DNA of 64,000 nt from Saccharothrix sp. (GTDB taxonomy: Bacteria; Actinomycetota; Actinomycetes; Mycobacteriales; Pseudonocardiaceae), in contig NZ_JAPSLK010000008.1 in assembly GCF_031180885.1 (NCBI RefSeq), positions 166,385 to 230,384 on the forward strand, written 5' to 3'. Positions 1 through 7,557 of the stretch are shown here, piece by piece. Both the position numbers and the translations under genes were made by a program. The notes under the pieces were generated by a model. It had not been told where the DNA came from. It did not search any database and saw only the letters and a list, made by a program, of their open reading frames with translations. Position 1 is the first letter of the stretch. Every line of letters begins with the position of its first letter.

Positions 1-900
1 CAAGGCGAGCGCGCGGTCGCCGCCGGCGCCGAGGACTACCTGGTCAAGGGCCAGGTGGACGGCCCCCTCCTGCTCCGCGGCATCCGGTACGCGGTCGGCC
101 GCAAGCGCGCCGAGGAAACCCAGCGCCAACTCCGCGACGAACAGCTCCACGCCGCCGAGAAGACCCGCCTCGAACGCGGCCTGCTGCCCACCCCGATCCT
201 GGACGACTCAGACCTCCTGGAAGTGGTGGTCCGCTACCAGCCCGGCGGGAGCCGGATGCTGCTCGGCGGCGACTTCTTCGACGTCGTCCGCACCCGTGAC
301 GGCACGCTCCAGGTCCTGATCGGCGACGTCTGCGGGCACGGGCCGGACGAGGCCGCGCTCGGCGTCCTGCTGCGCATCGCGTGGCGGGCGCTGGTGTTCG
401 CCGACCAGGAGCCGTCGCGGACGTTGCGCACGATGCACGAGATCCTGGAGCACGAGAGACACCAGCCCGGCCTGTTCACCACCGCGTGCATGGTCTCCAT
501 CTCGCCGGACCGCAAGTGGGCCCGCGTCTACCTGGCGGGCCACCCCGAACCCATGCTGCTGGTCGGCGACCGGGTCACCGAACTGCCCCGCGACCGCGCC
601 GGCCTGCCGCTGGGCGTGCTCCCGGACAGCACGTGGAGCGGTCTGGACGTGCCCCTGCCGCCGGGCTGGTCGCTGCTGCTCTACACCGACGGCCTGGTCG
701 AGGGCCGGGTCACCGGCGACACCGAGCGGCTGGGGTCGGAGCGCCTGATCGGGCTGATCGACGACATCACCCGCGACCGCCCGGACTGGGCGCGCGACCC
801 CGAGGGCCTGCTGGACTCGCTGATCGCCCGGGTCAAGGCGCTCAACGGCGGTGAGCTGGACGACGACATGGCCGTGCTGCTGATCTCGGACCAGGGCTGA
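1..900 (+). CDS. Response regulator receiver / SpoIIE-type PP2C phosphatase (5' end outside window)
   Basis: The frame is open from base 1. The first residues (GAEDYLVKG) look like the end of a receiver domain, including its conserved lysine. A linker helix (residues about 28-60) is followed by a SpoIIE/PP2C phosphatase domain with the metal-binding motifs GGDFFDV, GDVCGHGP and the C-terminal DDDMAVLL. By family knowledge such proteins dephosphorylate STAS anti-anti-sigma proteins under control of the receiver. The stop overlaps the start of the next kinase gene (TGATG), so phosphatase, kinase and the following receiver form one operon. The gene is incomplete because the N-terminal part of the receiver lies upstream of the window. 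Confidence 0.9.
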   Translation, partial: QGERAVAAGAEDYLVKGQVDGPLLLRGIRYAVGRKRAEETQRQLRDEQLHAAEKTRLERGLLPTPILDDSDLLEVVVRYQPGGSRMLLGGDFFDVVRTRDGTLQVLIGDVCGHGPDEAALGVLLRIAWRALVFADQEPSRTLRTMHEILEHERHQPGLFTTACMVSISPDRKWARVYLAGHPEPMLLVGDRVTELPRDRAGLPLGVLPDSTWSGLDVPLPPGWSLLLYTDGLVEGRVTGDTERLGSERLIGLIDDITRDRPDWARDPEGLLDSLIARVKALNGGELDDDMAVLLISDQG

Positions 901-2399
901 TGGACTACCGCACCCGCTGGCCGGCCAGCCGGCTGCTCATGGCCGCCGTGGCGATCCTGATCATCGTGTGCGCGAGCGCGATCGGCGGCGTGGCCGTCGC
1001 GCTGATGGGCCTCAAGGACGCCCGGGGCGTCCTGCTCGACCAGGTCGGCCCGGCCCGGCGCGCGGTGCAGGAGCTGGACGGGGCGCTGGTCGACCAGGAG
1101 AGTTCCGTGCGCGGCTTCGCGCTCACCGCCAAGGAGGAGTTCCTCGACGGCTACCGCGCCGGGCAGGAGACCGAGGCCGACTCGCTGGACACCGCCCGGC
1201 GGCTGCTCGGCGAGGTGCGCCCCGACCTGGTCGCGCGGGTCGACGCCATCGGCCGGCTGACCGCGAACTGGCGCGCCCAGTACGCGGAGCCCATCGTCGA
1301 CCGGATCCGGGCGGCCGGCTCGCCGCAGGTCGACGTGGCGGGCACCGAGCGCGGCAAGGAGGTGTTCGACAACCTCCGCGGCACCGTCTCGGTGCTGGAG
1401 GCCGAACTGGCGGGCGACTCGGCCAAGGCCCGGGCGGACCTCGACGCCGTGGCCGACCAGGTGTTGTACCTGGTGATCGGCCTGGGCGTGCTGCTGGTGG
1501 TGATCATCACGGCGGTGGCGATGGTGCTCTACCGGATCCTGATCCGGCCGCTGTCGGTGCTCGCGGACCAGGTGCGGGAGGTCTCGTCGGGCGACTTCGA
1601 GCACGTCGTGGAGACCGGCGGGCCGCGGGAGACGGTGATGCTGGGCGAGGACGTCGACGCCATGCGCACCCGCATCCTGAACGACCTGGAAGACCTGCGG
1701 CGGTCCAACTCGGAGCTGGAGCAGTTCGCCTACGTCGCCTCGCACGACCTCCAGGAGCCGCTGCGCAAGGTCGCGAGCTTCTGCCAGCTGCTGGAACGCC
1801 GCTACTCCGGCCAGCTCGACGAGCGCGGCGAGCAGTACCTGCGGTTCGCGGTGGACGGCGCCAAGCGGATGCAGGTGCTGATCAACGACCTCCTGGCGTT
1901 CTCCCGGGTCGGCAGGCTGACCCGCGAGCACACGCTCGTCGACCTGAACGAGACCCTCGCGCAGGTGCTGGACAGCTACTCCGAGGCGATCGAGCGGACC
2001 GGCGCGACGATCGAGTCGGCCGAGCTGCCGACCGTGCGCGGCGAGGCGTCGCTGCTCGGCGGCGTGTTCGGCAACCTGGTCAGCAACGCGCTGAAGTTCC
2101 GCGGCGAGGACCCGCCCGTGGTGCGCATCGGGGTCGAGCGGACCGATGCGCACTGGACCTTCACGGTGAGCGACAACGGCATCGGCATCGACGCGGAGTA
2201 CGCTGAGCGGATCTTCGTGATCTTCCAGCGCCTGCACCACAAGGACGACTACCCGGGCACCGGGATCGGCCTGGCGATGTGCCGGAAGATCATCGAGTAC
2301 CACGGCGGCACCATCTGGCTGGACACCGGTGGCGGCACCGGCACGACGTTCAAATTCACCCTGCCGGCAGTAGAGGACACCGAGGACACCGATGAATGA
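900..2399 (+). CDS. Membrane sensor histidine kinase, CHASE3-HAMP-HisKA-HATPase
   Basis: 499 residues. A transmembrane helix near residues 11-33 is followed by an extracytoplasmic CHASE3-like helical region, a second membrane helix (about 195-217), HAMP, and a HisKA dimerisation helix with the phospho-acceptor motif [10 protein letters not shown]. The ATPase domain shows NLVSNALKF (N box), DNGIGI (G1) and GTGIGLAMC (G2). The SHDLQEPL signature places it with Cph1/bacteriophytochrome-type kinases, although no GAF/PHY photosensor is present. The ATG at 900 overlaps the upstream phosphatase stop, and the end overlaps the next receiver by 8 bp. It probably phosphorylates the downstream single-domain receiver, the upstream receiver-phosphatase, or both. 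Confidence 0.93.
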   Translation: MDYRTRWPASRLLMAAVAILIIVCASAIGGVAVALMGLKDARGVLLDQVGPARRAVQELDGALVDQESSVRGFALTAKEEFLDGYRAGQETEADSLDTARRLLGEVRPDLVARVDAIGRLTANWRAQYAEPIVDRIRAAGSPQVDVAGTERGKEVFDNLRGTVSVLEAELAGDSAKARADLDAVADQVLYLVIGLGVLLVVIITAVAMVLYRILIRPLSVLADQVREVSSGDFEHVVETGGPRETVMLGEDVDAMRTRILNDLEDLRRSNSELEQFAYVASHDLQEPLRKVASFCQLLERRYSGQLDERGEQYLRFAVDGAKRMQVLINDLLAFSRVGRLTREHTLVDLNETLAQVLDSYSEAIERTGATIESAELPTVRGEASLLGGVFGNLVSNALKFRGEDPPVVRIGVERTDAHWTFTVSDNGIGIDAEYAERIFVIFQRLHHKDDYPGTGIGLAMCRKIIEYHGGTIWLDTGGGTGTTFKFTLPAVEDTEDTDE

Positions 2400-2829
2400 C
2401 TCCCTGAGCGTGGTCGACGTGCTGCTGGTCGAGGACGACCCGGGCGACGCCCTGATGACCCAGGAGGCGTTCGAGCACCACAAGATCCGCAACCAGCTGC
2501 ACGTGGTGCGCGACGGCGTGGAGGCCCTGGAGTTCCTGCGCCGCGAGGGCAAGTACGCCGACGCGCCGCGCCCCGGCCTGGTCCTGCTGGACCTGAACCT
2601 GCCGAAGGTGGACGGCCGCGAGGTGCTGGCGCAGGTCAAGGCGGACGAGTCGCTGCGCACCATCCCGGTGGTGGTGCTGACCACGTCGGAGGCGGAGGAG
2701 GACATCCTGCGCTCCTACAACCTGCACGCCAACGCGTACGTGACCAAGCCGGTGGACTTCGACCGGTTCATCGAGGTCGTGCGCCAGATCGACGACTTCT
2801 TCGTGACCGTGGTGAAGCTGCCCCGCTGA
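2392..2829 (+). CDS. Single-domain response regulator (Rcp1-like)
   Basis: 145 residues, a lone receiver domain without an output domain. The acidic pocket is VEDDPGD near residues 14-20, the phospho-acceptor Asp lies in [12 protein letters not shown], and the conserved Thr and Lys are in [11 protein letters not shown] and YVTKPVDF. Long insertions around the acidic pocket are typical of Rcp1, the partner of Cph1-like kinases. It overlaps the kinase gene by 8 bp and is clearly co-translated with it. A phospho-shuttle or allosteric role is likely; the actual target is not visible. Confidence 0.92.
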   Translation: MNDSLSVVDVLLVEDDPGDALMTQEAFEHHKIRNQLHVVRDGVEALEFLRREGKYADAPRPGLVLLDLNLPKVDGREVLAQVKADESLRTIPVVVLTTSEAEEDILRSYNLHANAYVTKPVDFDRFIEVVRQIDDFFVTVVKLPR

Positions 2830-2830
2830 C

Positions 2831-3274
2831 TCACCGCTCCCGGAAGCTCTCGATCTCCTCCTCGGTGCGCCGGGTGGCGAGGTCGAGGAACCGCAGCAGC
2901 GCCGCCCGCTGGTCGTCGTCGAGGTCTTCGACATCGGCGCGGTGGCGCTCGTTCAGGCTGTCGTAGAGGCCGCCCACGCGCCGCACCGCCTCGTCGACGG
3001 GCTCGACGACCAGCCGCCGCCGGTCGAACGGGTCGGGCACGCGGCGGACGTAGCCGGCCCGTTCCAGCCGGTCGATCATGCGCGACGCCGAGCCGCTGGT
3101 CAGGTTGACCCGCTGGGCCAGCCGGCCGGGCGTCGCGGGGCCCTCGTTGGCCAGCACGTACAGGGCTTGCAGGTCCGTCCAGGGCAGTCCCAGGTGTTCG
3201 GCGATCATGCCGTTCAGCTCGATCACCGGGATCTGCCAGCGGGCGATGGCGCGCAGGACTTCGTCGGCACTCAC
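2831..3274 (-). CDS. MarR family transcriptional regulator
   Basis: 147 residues with a MarR winged helix: a dimerisation helix at the N terminus, the recognition region LAQRVNLTSGSASRMIDRLERAGYV split across helix-turn-helix (about residues 55-80), and the wing PDPFDRRRLVVEP. It is convergent with the receiver gene upstream (1 bp between stops) and divergent from the P450 gene at 3352. The nested inverted repeat at 3285-3321 lies directly in front of its start, so autoregulation and control of the P450 are likely. On the minus strand a TATACT -10 (complement of 3282-3287) overlaps the operator. Confidence 0.9.
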   Translation of the reverse strand: MSADEVLRAIARWQIPVIELNGMIAEHLGLPWTDLQALYVLANEGPATPGRLAQRVNLTSGSASRMIDRLERAGYVRRVPDPFDRRRLVVEPVDEAVRRVGGLYDSLNERHRADVEDLDDDQRAALLRFLDLATRRTEEEIESFRER

Positions 3275-3284
3275 GGGTCGCAGT

Positions 3285-3321
3285 ATAACTGTGTTGCGCA
3301 GTCACTGCGTCATGCAGTTAT
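3285..3321. promoter_or_regulatory. Nested palindromic operator between marR and P450
   Basis: The outer arms ATAACTG (3285-3291) and CAGTTAT (3315-3321) and the inner palindrome CGCAGTCACTGCG (3297-3309) share the same centre, base 3303. Concentric symmetry over 37 bp in a divergent promoter is what a MarR dimer, or two dimers, would bind. The TATACT -10 of marR overlaps the left arm. Assignment to this MarR is inference from position. Confidence 0.7.
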
Positions 3322-3351
3322 CTTGGTGCAAACGATATCGTGGAGGTCGTC

Positions 3352-4452
3352 ATGCCCTGCCCGTTCGCCGCCCGCACCCACTCGCTCGACGACCCCGTCG
3401 AGGTGGGCGAACCCGTGGTCGTGGCGGAGGCCCCGGCCGGTGGACCGGTGCGGATCGTCACCGACCCGGAACTGGCCCGTGCGGTGCTGGCCGACCCGCG
3501 CTTCGCCAAGGACCCGGCCCTCGCCCCGCCGCACTGGGACGCCCGGACCGCCGGCCTCGAACCGACCGCCGCCGACCAGCTGTCCGTGACCACGCTCGAC
3601 GGCCCGCCGCACACCCGGCTGCGCAGGGTGTTCGCGCCGCTGTTCAGCGCGGCCCGGATGCGCGCGGCCTACCCGATGATGGTCGCCACGGCCCGCCGAC
3701 TCCTGGCCGCCCTGGGTGCCGAGGCCGACCTGGTCGAGGACTTCACCACCCGCTACCCGCTGGCCGTCCTGTGCGACCTGCTGGGCATCCCCGCCGACCG
3801 CGTCGACCACGCGATGACCGCGTGCCGGCTCGTGCACACCGACTACCCCGACCACGTCGACCAGGCCATGGCCGCCTTCGCCGACCTTGCTTCGGTGGCG
3901 GTGACCGGCGGCGTCGAACTGGCCGACCGGATGCCGCCCGGGTCCACCGACCGCGACCTGCACTACCAGGTCTTCACCATCCTGTTCGCCGGCCAGCTGA
4001 CCACCGACCCCAGCGTCGGCTTCCTGATCGCCCGCCTGCTCAGCCCTCCCCCAGCTCCCGACACCCACACGGCCCCCGACGACCCCGCCGCGCCCGACGA
4101 CCTCGTGGACGACACCCTCCGCCGATACCCACCGGCCCCGTACACCCTGTGGCGCTTCACCTCGACCGAAGTGGACCTGGCCGGCGAACTCCTGTCCGCC
4201 CGCACCCCGGTCCTGGTCGACATCCGCGCCGCCAACGCCGGCTCGGGTGACCTGACGTTCGGCACCGGCCCGCACTACTGCATCGGCGCGCAACTGGCCC
4301 GACTGGAGCTGCGGGCGGTGGCCGAGGCCTTCCGGACCGACTACCCGAAGGCCCGCCTGACCACCCCGTACCGGAACCTGGTCGCCGCCACCCCCGGCGG
4401 CATCATGGGCAGCCGCCTCCTCACCCTGCCCGTGCGCTTTCAGACGCCGTAG
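3352..4452 (+). CDS. Short, degenerate bacterial cytochrome P450
   Basis: 366 residues. ATG 3352 is chosen over GTG 3340 because GGAGG at 3342-3346 sits 5-6 bases before it. The heme loop FGTGPHYCIG (Cys310) is intact. Other hallmarks are altered. The I-helix reads AGQLTT (213-218), with Leu where the acidic residue normally sits. The K-helix ExxR is DTLR (254-257). The stretch between the K-helix strand and the heme loop (DIRAANAGSGDLTFG) lacks the usual NRDP...FDPxR meander, about 15 residues. Length is about 30-40 residues below typical bacterial P450s. It may be a specialised or dying enzyme. It is divergent from marR. Confidence 0.85.
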   Translation: MPCPFAARTHSLDDPVEVGEPVVVAEAPAGGPVRIVTDPELARAVLADPRFAKDPALAPPHWDARTAGLEPTAADQLSVTTLDGPPHTRLRRVFAPLFSAARMRAAYPMMVATARRLLAALGAEADLVEDFTTRYPLAVLCDLLGIPADRVDHAMTACRLVHTDYPDHVDQAMAAFADLASVAVTGGVELADRMPPGSTDRDLHYQVFTILFAGQLTTDPSVGFLIARLLSPPPAPDTHTAPDDPAAPDDLVDDTLRRYPPAPYTLWRFTSTEVDLAGELLSARTPVLVDIRAANAGSGDLTFGTGPHYCIGAQLARLELRAVAEAFRTDYPKARLTTPYRNLVAATPGGIMGSRLLTLPVRFQTP

Positions 4453-4690
4453 AGCTTGAGGAACGCGTCCACGGCCGTGTCGGCGAACCGGTGCAGTTCC
4501 TCGACCGGACAGGGCTCGTCGTCGAACATCGCGCGGTTTAGCGGCACGGACAGCACCAGCCACAGGAAGTGCCGGCCCGCCGGCAGCGGGTCCGGGGTGT
4601 CGAGCCGACCCTGCTCGCTCAACCGCGCGAACTGGTCCGCGAGCTGGTGGTAGCTGCGCTCCGGTCCGGCGGCGTACCAGGTGCGGGCGA
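4440..4690 (-). pseudogene. TetR-family regulator, C-terminal fragment only
   Basis: The minus-strand frame ending at 4440 encodes a TetR C-terminal ligand/dimer domain (from about LARTWYAAGP to VDAFLKLYGV), but the N-terminal helix-turn-helix is absent. The recognisable part begins near 4690, exactly where a truncated alpha/beta hydrolase begins on the other strand. Two genes that were probably divergent have therefore lost their facing 5' ends and shared promoter. Its 3' end overlaps the P450 3' end by 13 bp. Confidence 0.65.
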
Positions 4691-4691
4691 G

Positions 4692-5088
4692 CAACGGCCC
4701 GATGGACGCCCTCGCCGACGCCTTGGCCTCGGACTTCACCGTGCTCACCTACGACCGGCGCGGCCGGGGCGAGAGCACCGACACCCCGCCTTACACGATC
4801 GGGCGGGAGGTGGACGACCTGCGGGCGGTGGTGGACGCGGCGGGCGGGTCGGCGTTCGTGCACGGGTTCTCGTCGGGTGCCGTGCTCGCCCTGCACGCCG
4901 CGGCGGCCGGTGCGCCGATCACCCGGTTGAGCCTGTTGGAGCCGCCGCTGGCCGAGGGGCCGGTGCCGGACGCGGACCTCGTGGCCGAGCTGGAGCAGTC
5001 GGTGCGGGAGGGTCGGCGGGGTGACGCCGTGCTGCGGTTCAACGAGGCGATCGGGGTGCCGGAGGAGACGTCTCAGGCGGCCGAGTAG
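4692..5088 (+). pseudogene. Alpha/beta hydrolase, internal fragment
   Basis: The translation from about 4692 (ALADALASDFTVLTYDRRGRGES) through the nucleophile elbow HGFSSGAV (where G-x-S-x-G is expected) to LRFNEAIGVPEE matches the N-terminal half of an alpha/beta hydrolase. The first strand with the oxyanion HG motif is missing, and so is the C-terminal half with the acid and His. The frame stops at 5088 after running into the 3' end of the MBL gene. Both ends were removed by deletions, so a functional product is not expected. Confidence 0.65.
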
Positions 5089-6074
5089 ACGTCGACCCCG
5101 TCCACCGCCTCGACCCGGACCAGGCCGCGGCGCGCCAGGACGTCCAGGTGGGCGGCGGTCTCCCCGGTCGCCAGGACGCGGTTGAACAGGTCCAGCTCGT
5201 CGAACCGCCGGTCGCGCCGGGTCCAGCCGAGCTTGCGGGCGGTCTCGAGCGCGGTGCCGGTGCCCGACCGGACGGCGGCCAGGGTCGCGTCCAGCCGCTG
5301 CTCGTGGTGGGCCAGCAGCTCGTCCACCCGGGCGTGGCTGGACTCGGTGACCGGGCCGTGCGCGGGCAACAGCCGCAGGTCCGGGTAAGAGCGAACGAGC
5401 CGAAGCGAATCGAGGTAGTCGCCCAGCGGCAGCTCCGGTCGGGCCGGCTCGAACCCGATGGACGGCGTGATGTGCGGCAGCACGTGGTCACCGGCGAAGA
5501 GCAGGGACGACTCGACGTCCACGAAGACCACGTGCCCGCGCGTGTGACCAGGCGTGGGCAGGACGCGAAGAACCCGTTTCTCCAGCCCGAGGTCGGTCTC
5601 GGTGAGCCACTCGTCGGGCTCCTCGTAGTCCCGCAACTCGGCCTCACCGACCGCCAGCACCGCCTTCCGCCACTGCGGCGCCAACTCCGCGCCGCCCCAG
5701 CGCAGCAGGTTGCCCAGCTGACCGTCCCGGGTCCGGCTGATGACCCGCCGCAAGGAGGGCTGCTCCCCCAACCCCAACCCGACCCGAGTCCCGAACCGCC
5801 GCCGCAACAGGATCGCGAGCGTGTAGTGGTCCCGGTGCAGGTGCGTGACGAGAAACCGCCGAACGTCCCCGAAGTCCCGCCCCAACTCCCCCAGGGCCGC
5901 CTCAAGCGCCCGCTCACCTTCTTCGAGCGCCCAGCCGGCGTCGACCAGGACGAGCCCGTCGCCGTCCTCGATCGCGTAGACGTTCACGGTGTGCAGGCCG
6001 TCGTTGGGCAGGGGCAGCGGGATCCGGTGCACACCGGGCGCGACCTCGAAGACTCCGGACTCGGTCCACTCCAT
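5073..6074 (-). CDS. MBL-fold metallohydrolase
   Basis: 333 residues. The zinc-binding motif THLHRDHY gives H78, H80, D82 and H83. Further ligands are the His in TPGHTRGH, the Asp in FAGDHV and the His in LPAHGPV, so the dinuclear site looks complete. A C-terminal winged-helix-like tail (about 255-333) resembles the LACTB2/glyoxalase-II-like subgroup. The substrate cannot be read from sequence; acyl-thioester or lactone hydrolysis is typical. The 3' end abuts the truncated hydrolase at 5088, suggesting that a deletion ended right at this gene without damaging it. Confidence 0.88.
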   Translation of the reverse strand: MEWTESGVFEVAPGVHRIPLPLPNDGLHTVNVYAIEDGDGLVLVDAGWALEEGERALEAALGELGRDFGDVRRFLVTHLHRDHYTLAILLRRRFGTRVGLGLGEQPSLRRVISRTRDGQLGNLLRWGGAELAPQWRKAVLAVGEAELRDYEEPDEWLTETDLGLEKRVLRVLPTPGHTRGHVVFVDVESSLLFAGDHVLPHITPSIGFEPARPELPLGDYLDSLRLVRSYPDLRLLPAHGPVTESSHARVDELLAHHEQRLDATLAAVRSGTGTALETARKLGWTRRDRRFDELDLFNRVLATGETAAHLDVLARRGLVRVEAVDGVDVYSAA

Positions 6075-6113
6075 CCCCGGATACTACTTGCCGGTAACCA
6101 CCCGCTCGGGAGG

Positions 6114-6386
6114 TCAGGCCTCGGGATGCCGCTCCAGGTACCCGCGCACGAACGGGCACTCCGGCACGACCTCCAACCCCCGCTCCCGCACGTCGGCCAG
6201 CGCCTGCTTCACCAGCGCGCTGCCCAGTCCCTTCCCCTCCACCGCGACCTCGGTGTGGGTGAACACGATCCGGCCGGGTTCGAGGGTGTACTCGGCGAAC
6301 CCGCCGAGCTGCCCGTCCAGGTGCACTTCGAAGCGGGACTCTTCGCGGTTGTCGGACACGGTGACGACGTCATGATCGAGGCTCAC
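6114..6386 (-). CDS. Small GNAT-like N-acetyltransferase (YjdJ type)
   Basis: 90 residues from GTG 6386. It carries the compact GNAT core of the Gcn5-rel_Nat family: beta strands ending IVFTHTEV, the acetyl-CoA loop EGKGLGSALV, and the C-terminal VVPECPFVRGYLERHPE signature typical of this small family. Any upstream extension of the frame lacks similarity. It is divergent from the LLM oxidoreductase with about 36 bp between starts, so the promoters must overlap. The substrate is unknown. Confidence 0.85.
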   Translation of the reverse strand: MSLDHDVVTVSDNREESRFEVHLDGQLGGFAEYTLEPGRIVFTHTEVAVEGKGLGSALVKQALADVRERGLEVVPECPFVRGYLERHPEA

Positions 6387-6422
6387 GAAGACCACGTTAT
6401 CCGCGCGGTGCAAGATTGCGCG

Positions 6423-7427
6423 ATGGACGTCTACCTGCTGATCCTGGGCGACCACCTGCCGGACCCGAGGACGGGCCGGGTGGTGAGCGAGGCGGAGCGG
6501 CTGCGGGCGATCGTCGAACAGGCCGTGGTGGCCGAGGAGGCGGGGTTCACCGGCGTCGCGATCGGGGAGCACCACTTCACCCGCTACATCGTCTCCGCGC
6601 CCGAGTTGCTGCTGGCCACGATCGCCGAGCGCACGTCCCGACTCCGCCTGTCCACCGGCGTGACCCTGCTGGCGCACCACGACCCGGTCCGGGTGGCCGA
6701 GGAGCTGGCGACCTTGGACGTCCTGTCCGGCGGACGCGCGGAGATGATCGTCGCCCGCGGCGTGTCCCAACGCACCGACGCCGCCTTCGGCGTCCAAAAC
6801 GACCTCCGCGCCCGTTTCGACGAAAACCTCCGCCTACTCCTACGGCTGCTGGAAGAACCGCACGTCACGTGGAACGGCCGCTTCCGCAGCCCCCTGGTAG
6901 ACGTCACCACAACCCCCCGCCCACTCCAACACCCGCGCCCGTTGGTGTGGATCGGCAGCGGCTCGGCAATCTCAGCGGACCTTGCCGTCGAACTTTCCCT
7001 CCCCCTGATGCTCCCCAGCACCCTCCGCGACCCCAGCACCCACCGCACCGTCGTAGACCGCTACCGCACCGCCATGCACGGCACCGGCCGCGTAGCCCTC
7101 CCCAGCCACGTCTTCGTAGCCCCAACCACCACCCGAGCCCGCGAGCTGTGGCGCCCCCACCTGTCGGCGTACGCCCACTTCGCCGACCCGTGGCGCGGCG
7201 ACGGCGACGTGGACATCGACGCACTCATGGACGGCGCAGCAGTCTGCGGCGACCCATCGGAAGTAACCGACCGCCTCAACGACCTCGGCCGCTTGCTGGG
7301 CTTGGACGCCCACCTGGTCATGGTCGACATCGGCGGCCTCCCACACGAGGCAGTCTTAGACACGATCCGCCTATTCGGCGACCAAGTCCTCCCCAACCTG
7401 AAAACCCCCACCACCTCCAACACCTGA
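6423..7427 (+). CDS. LLM-class flavin-dependent oxidoreductase
   Basis: 334 residues, a bacterial luciferase-like (beta/alpha)8 barrel. Recognisable blocks are EAGFTGVAIGEHH near residues 36-48, the region RLSTGVTLLAHHDPVRVAEELATLD (split over about 77-102) and GGRAEMIVARG. It is probably an FMN- or F420-using monooxygenase/dehydrogenase of unknown substrate. The last third has unusually many A/C-ending codons compared with its neighbours. It is convergent with the helD-like gene, and a terminator-like hairpin lies between them. Confidence 0.85.
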   Translation: MDVYLLILGDHLPDPRTGRVVSEAERLRAIVEQAVVAEEAGFTGVAIGEHHFTRYIVSAPELLLATIAERTSRLRLSTGVTLLAHHDPVRVAEELATLDVLSGGRAEMIVARGVSQRTDAAFGVQNDLRARFDENLRLLLRLLEEPHVTWNGRFRSPLVDVTTTPRPLQHPRPLVWIGSGSAISADLAVELSLPLMLPSTLRDPSTHRTVVDRYRTAMHGTGRVALPSHVFVAPTTTRARELWRPHLSAYAHFADPWRGDGDVDIDALMDGAAVCGDPSEVTDRLNDLGRLLGLDAHLVMVDIGGLPHEAVLDTIRLFGDQVLPNLKTPTTSNT

Positions 7428-7477
7428 CACCAACTCAACCCCCAACCCCAGCCAACGCCTCCAGGCACCGGCCGCTG

Positions 7478-7500
7478 CGCTGCCGCACCACCCGGCAGCG
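7478..7500. terminator. Hairpin between convergent genes
   Basis: CGCTGCCG (7478-7485) pairs perfectly with CGGCAGCG (7493-7500) around a 7-nt loop. A longer competing stem pairs the 7474-7486 region with 7519-7534 through one bulge. There is no T-run. Its position between the LLM and helicase 3' ends suggests a bidirectional terminator. Confidence 0.5.
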
Positions 7501-7557
7501 GCACACGCCACCGGGCGGCGGCAGGCGCAGCGCCGTTTACGAGCGCCGCGGGTGAAG

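Noticed and set aside
681..2705. A 674-codon minus-strand frame across the kinase operon
   Set aside because: Antisense of three well-recognised genes; His/Arg/Val-rich shadow with no ribosome site.
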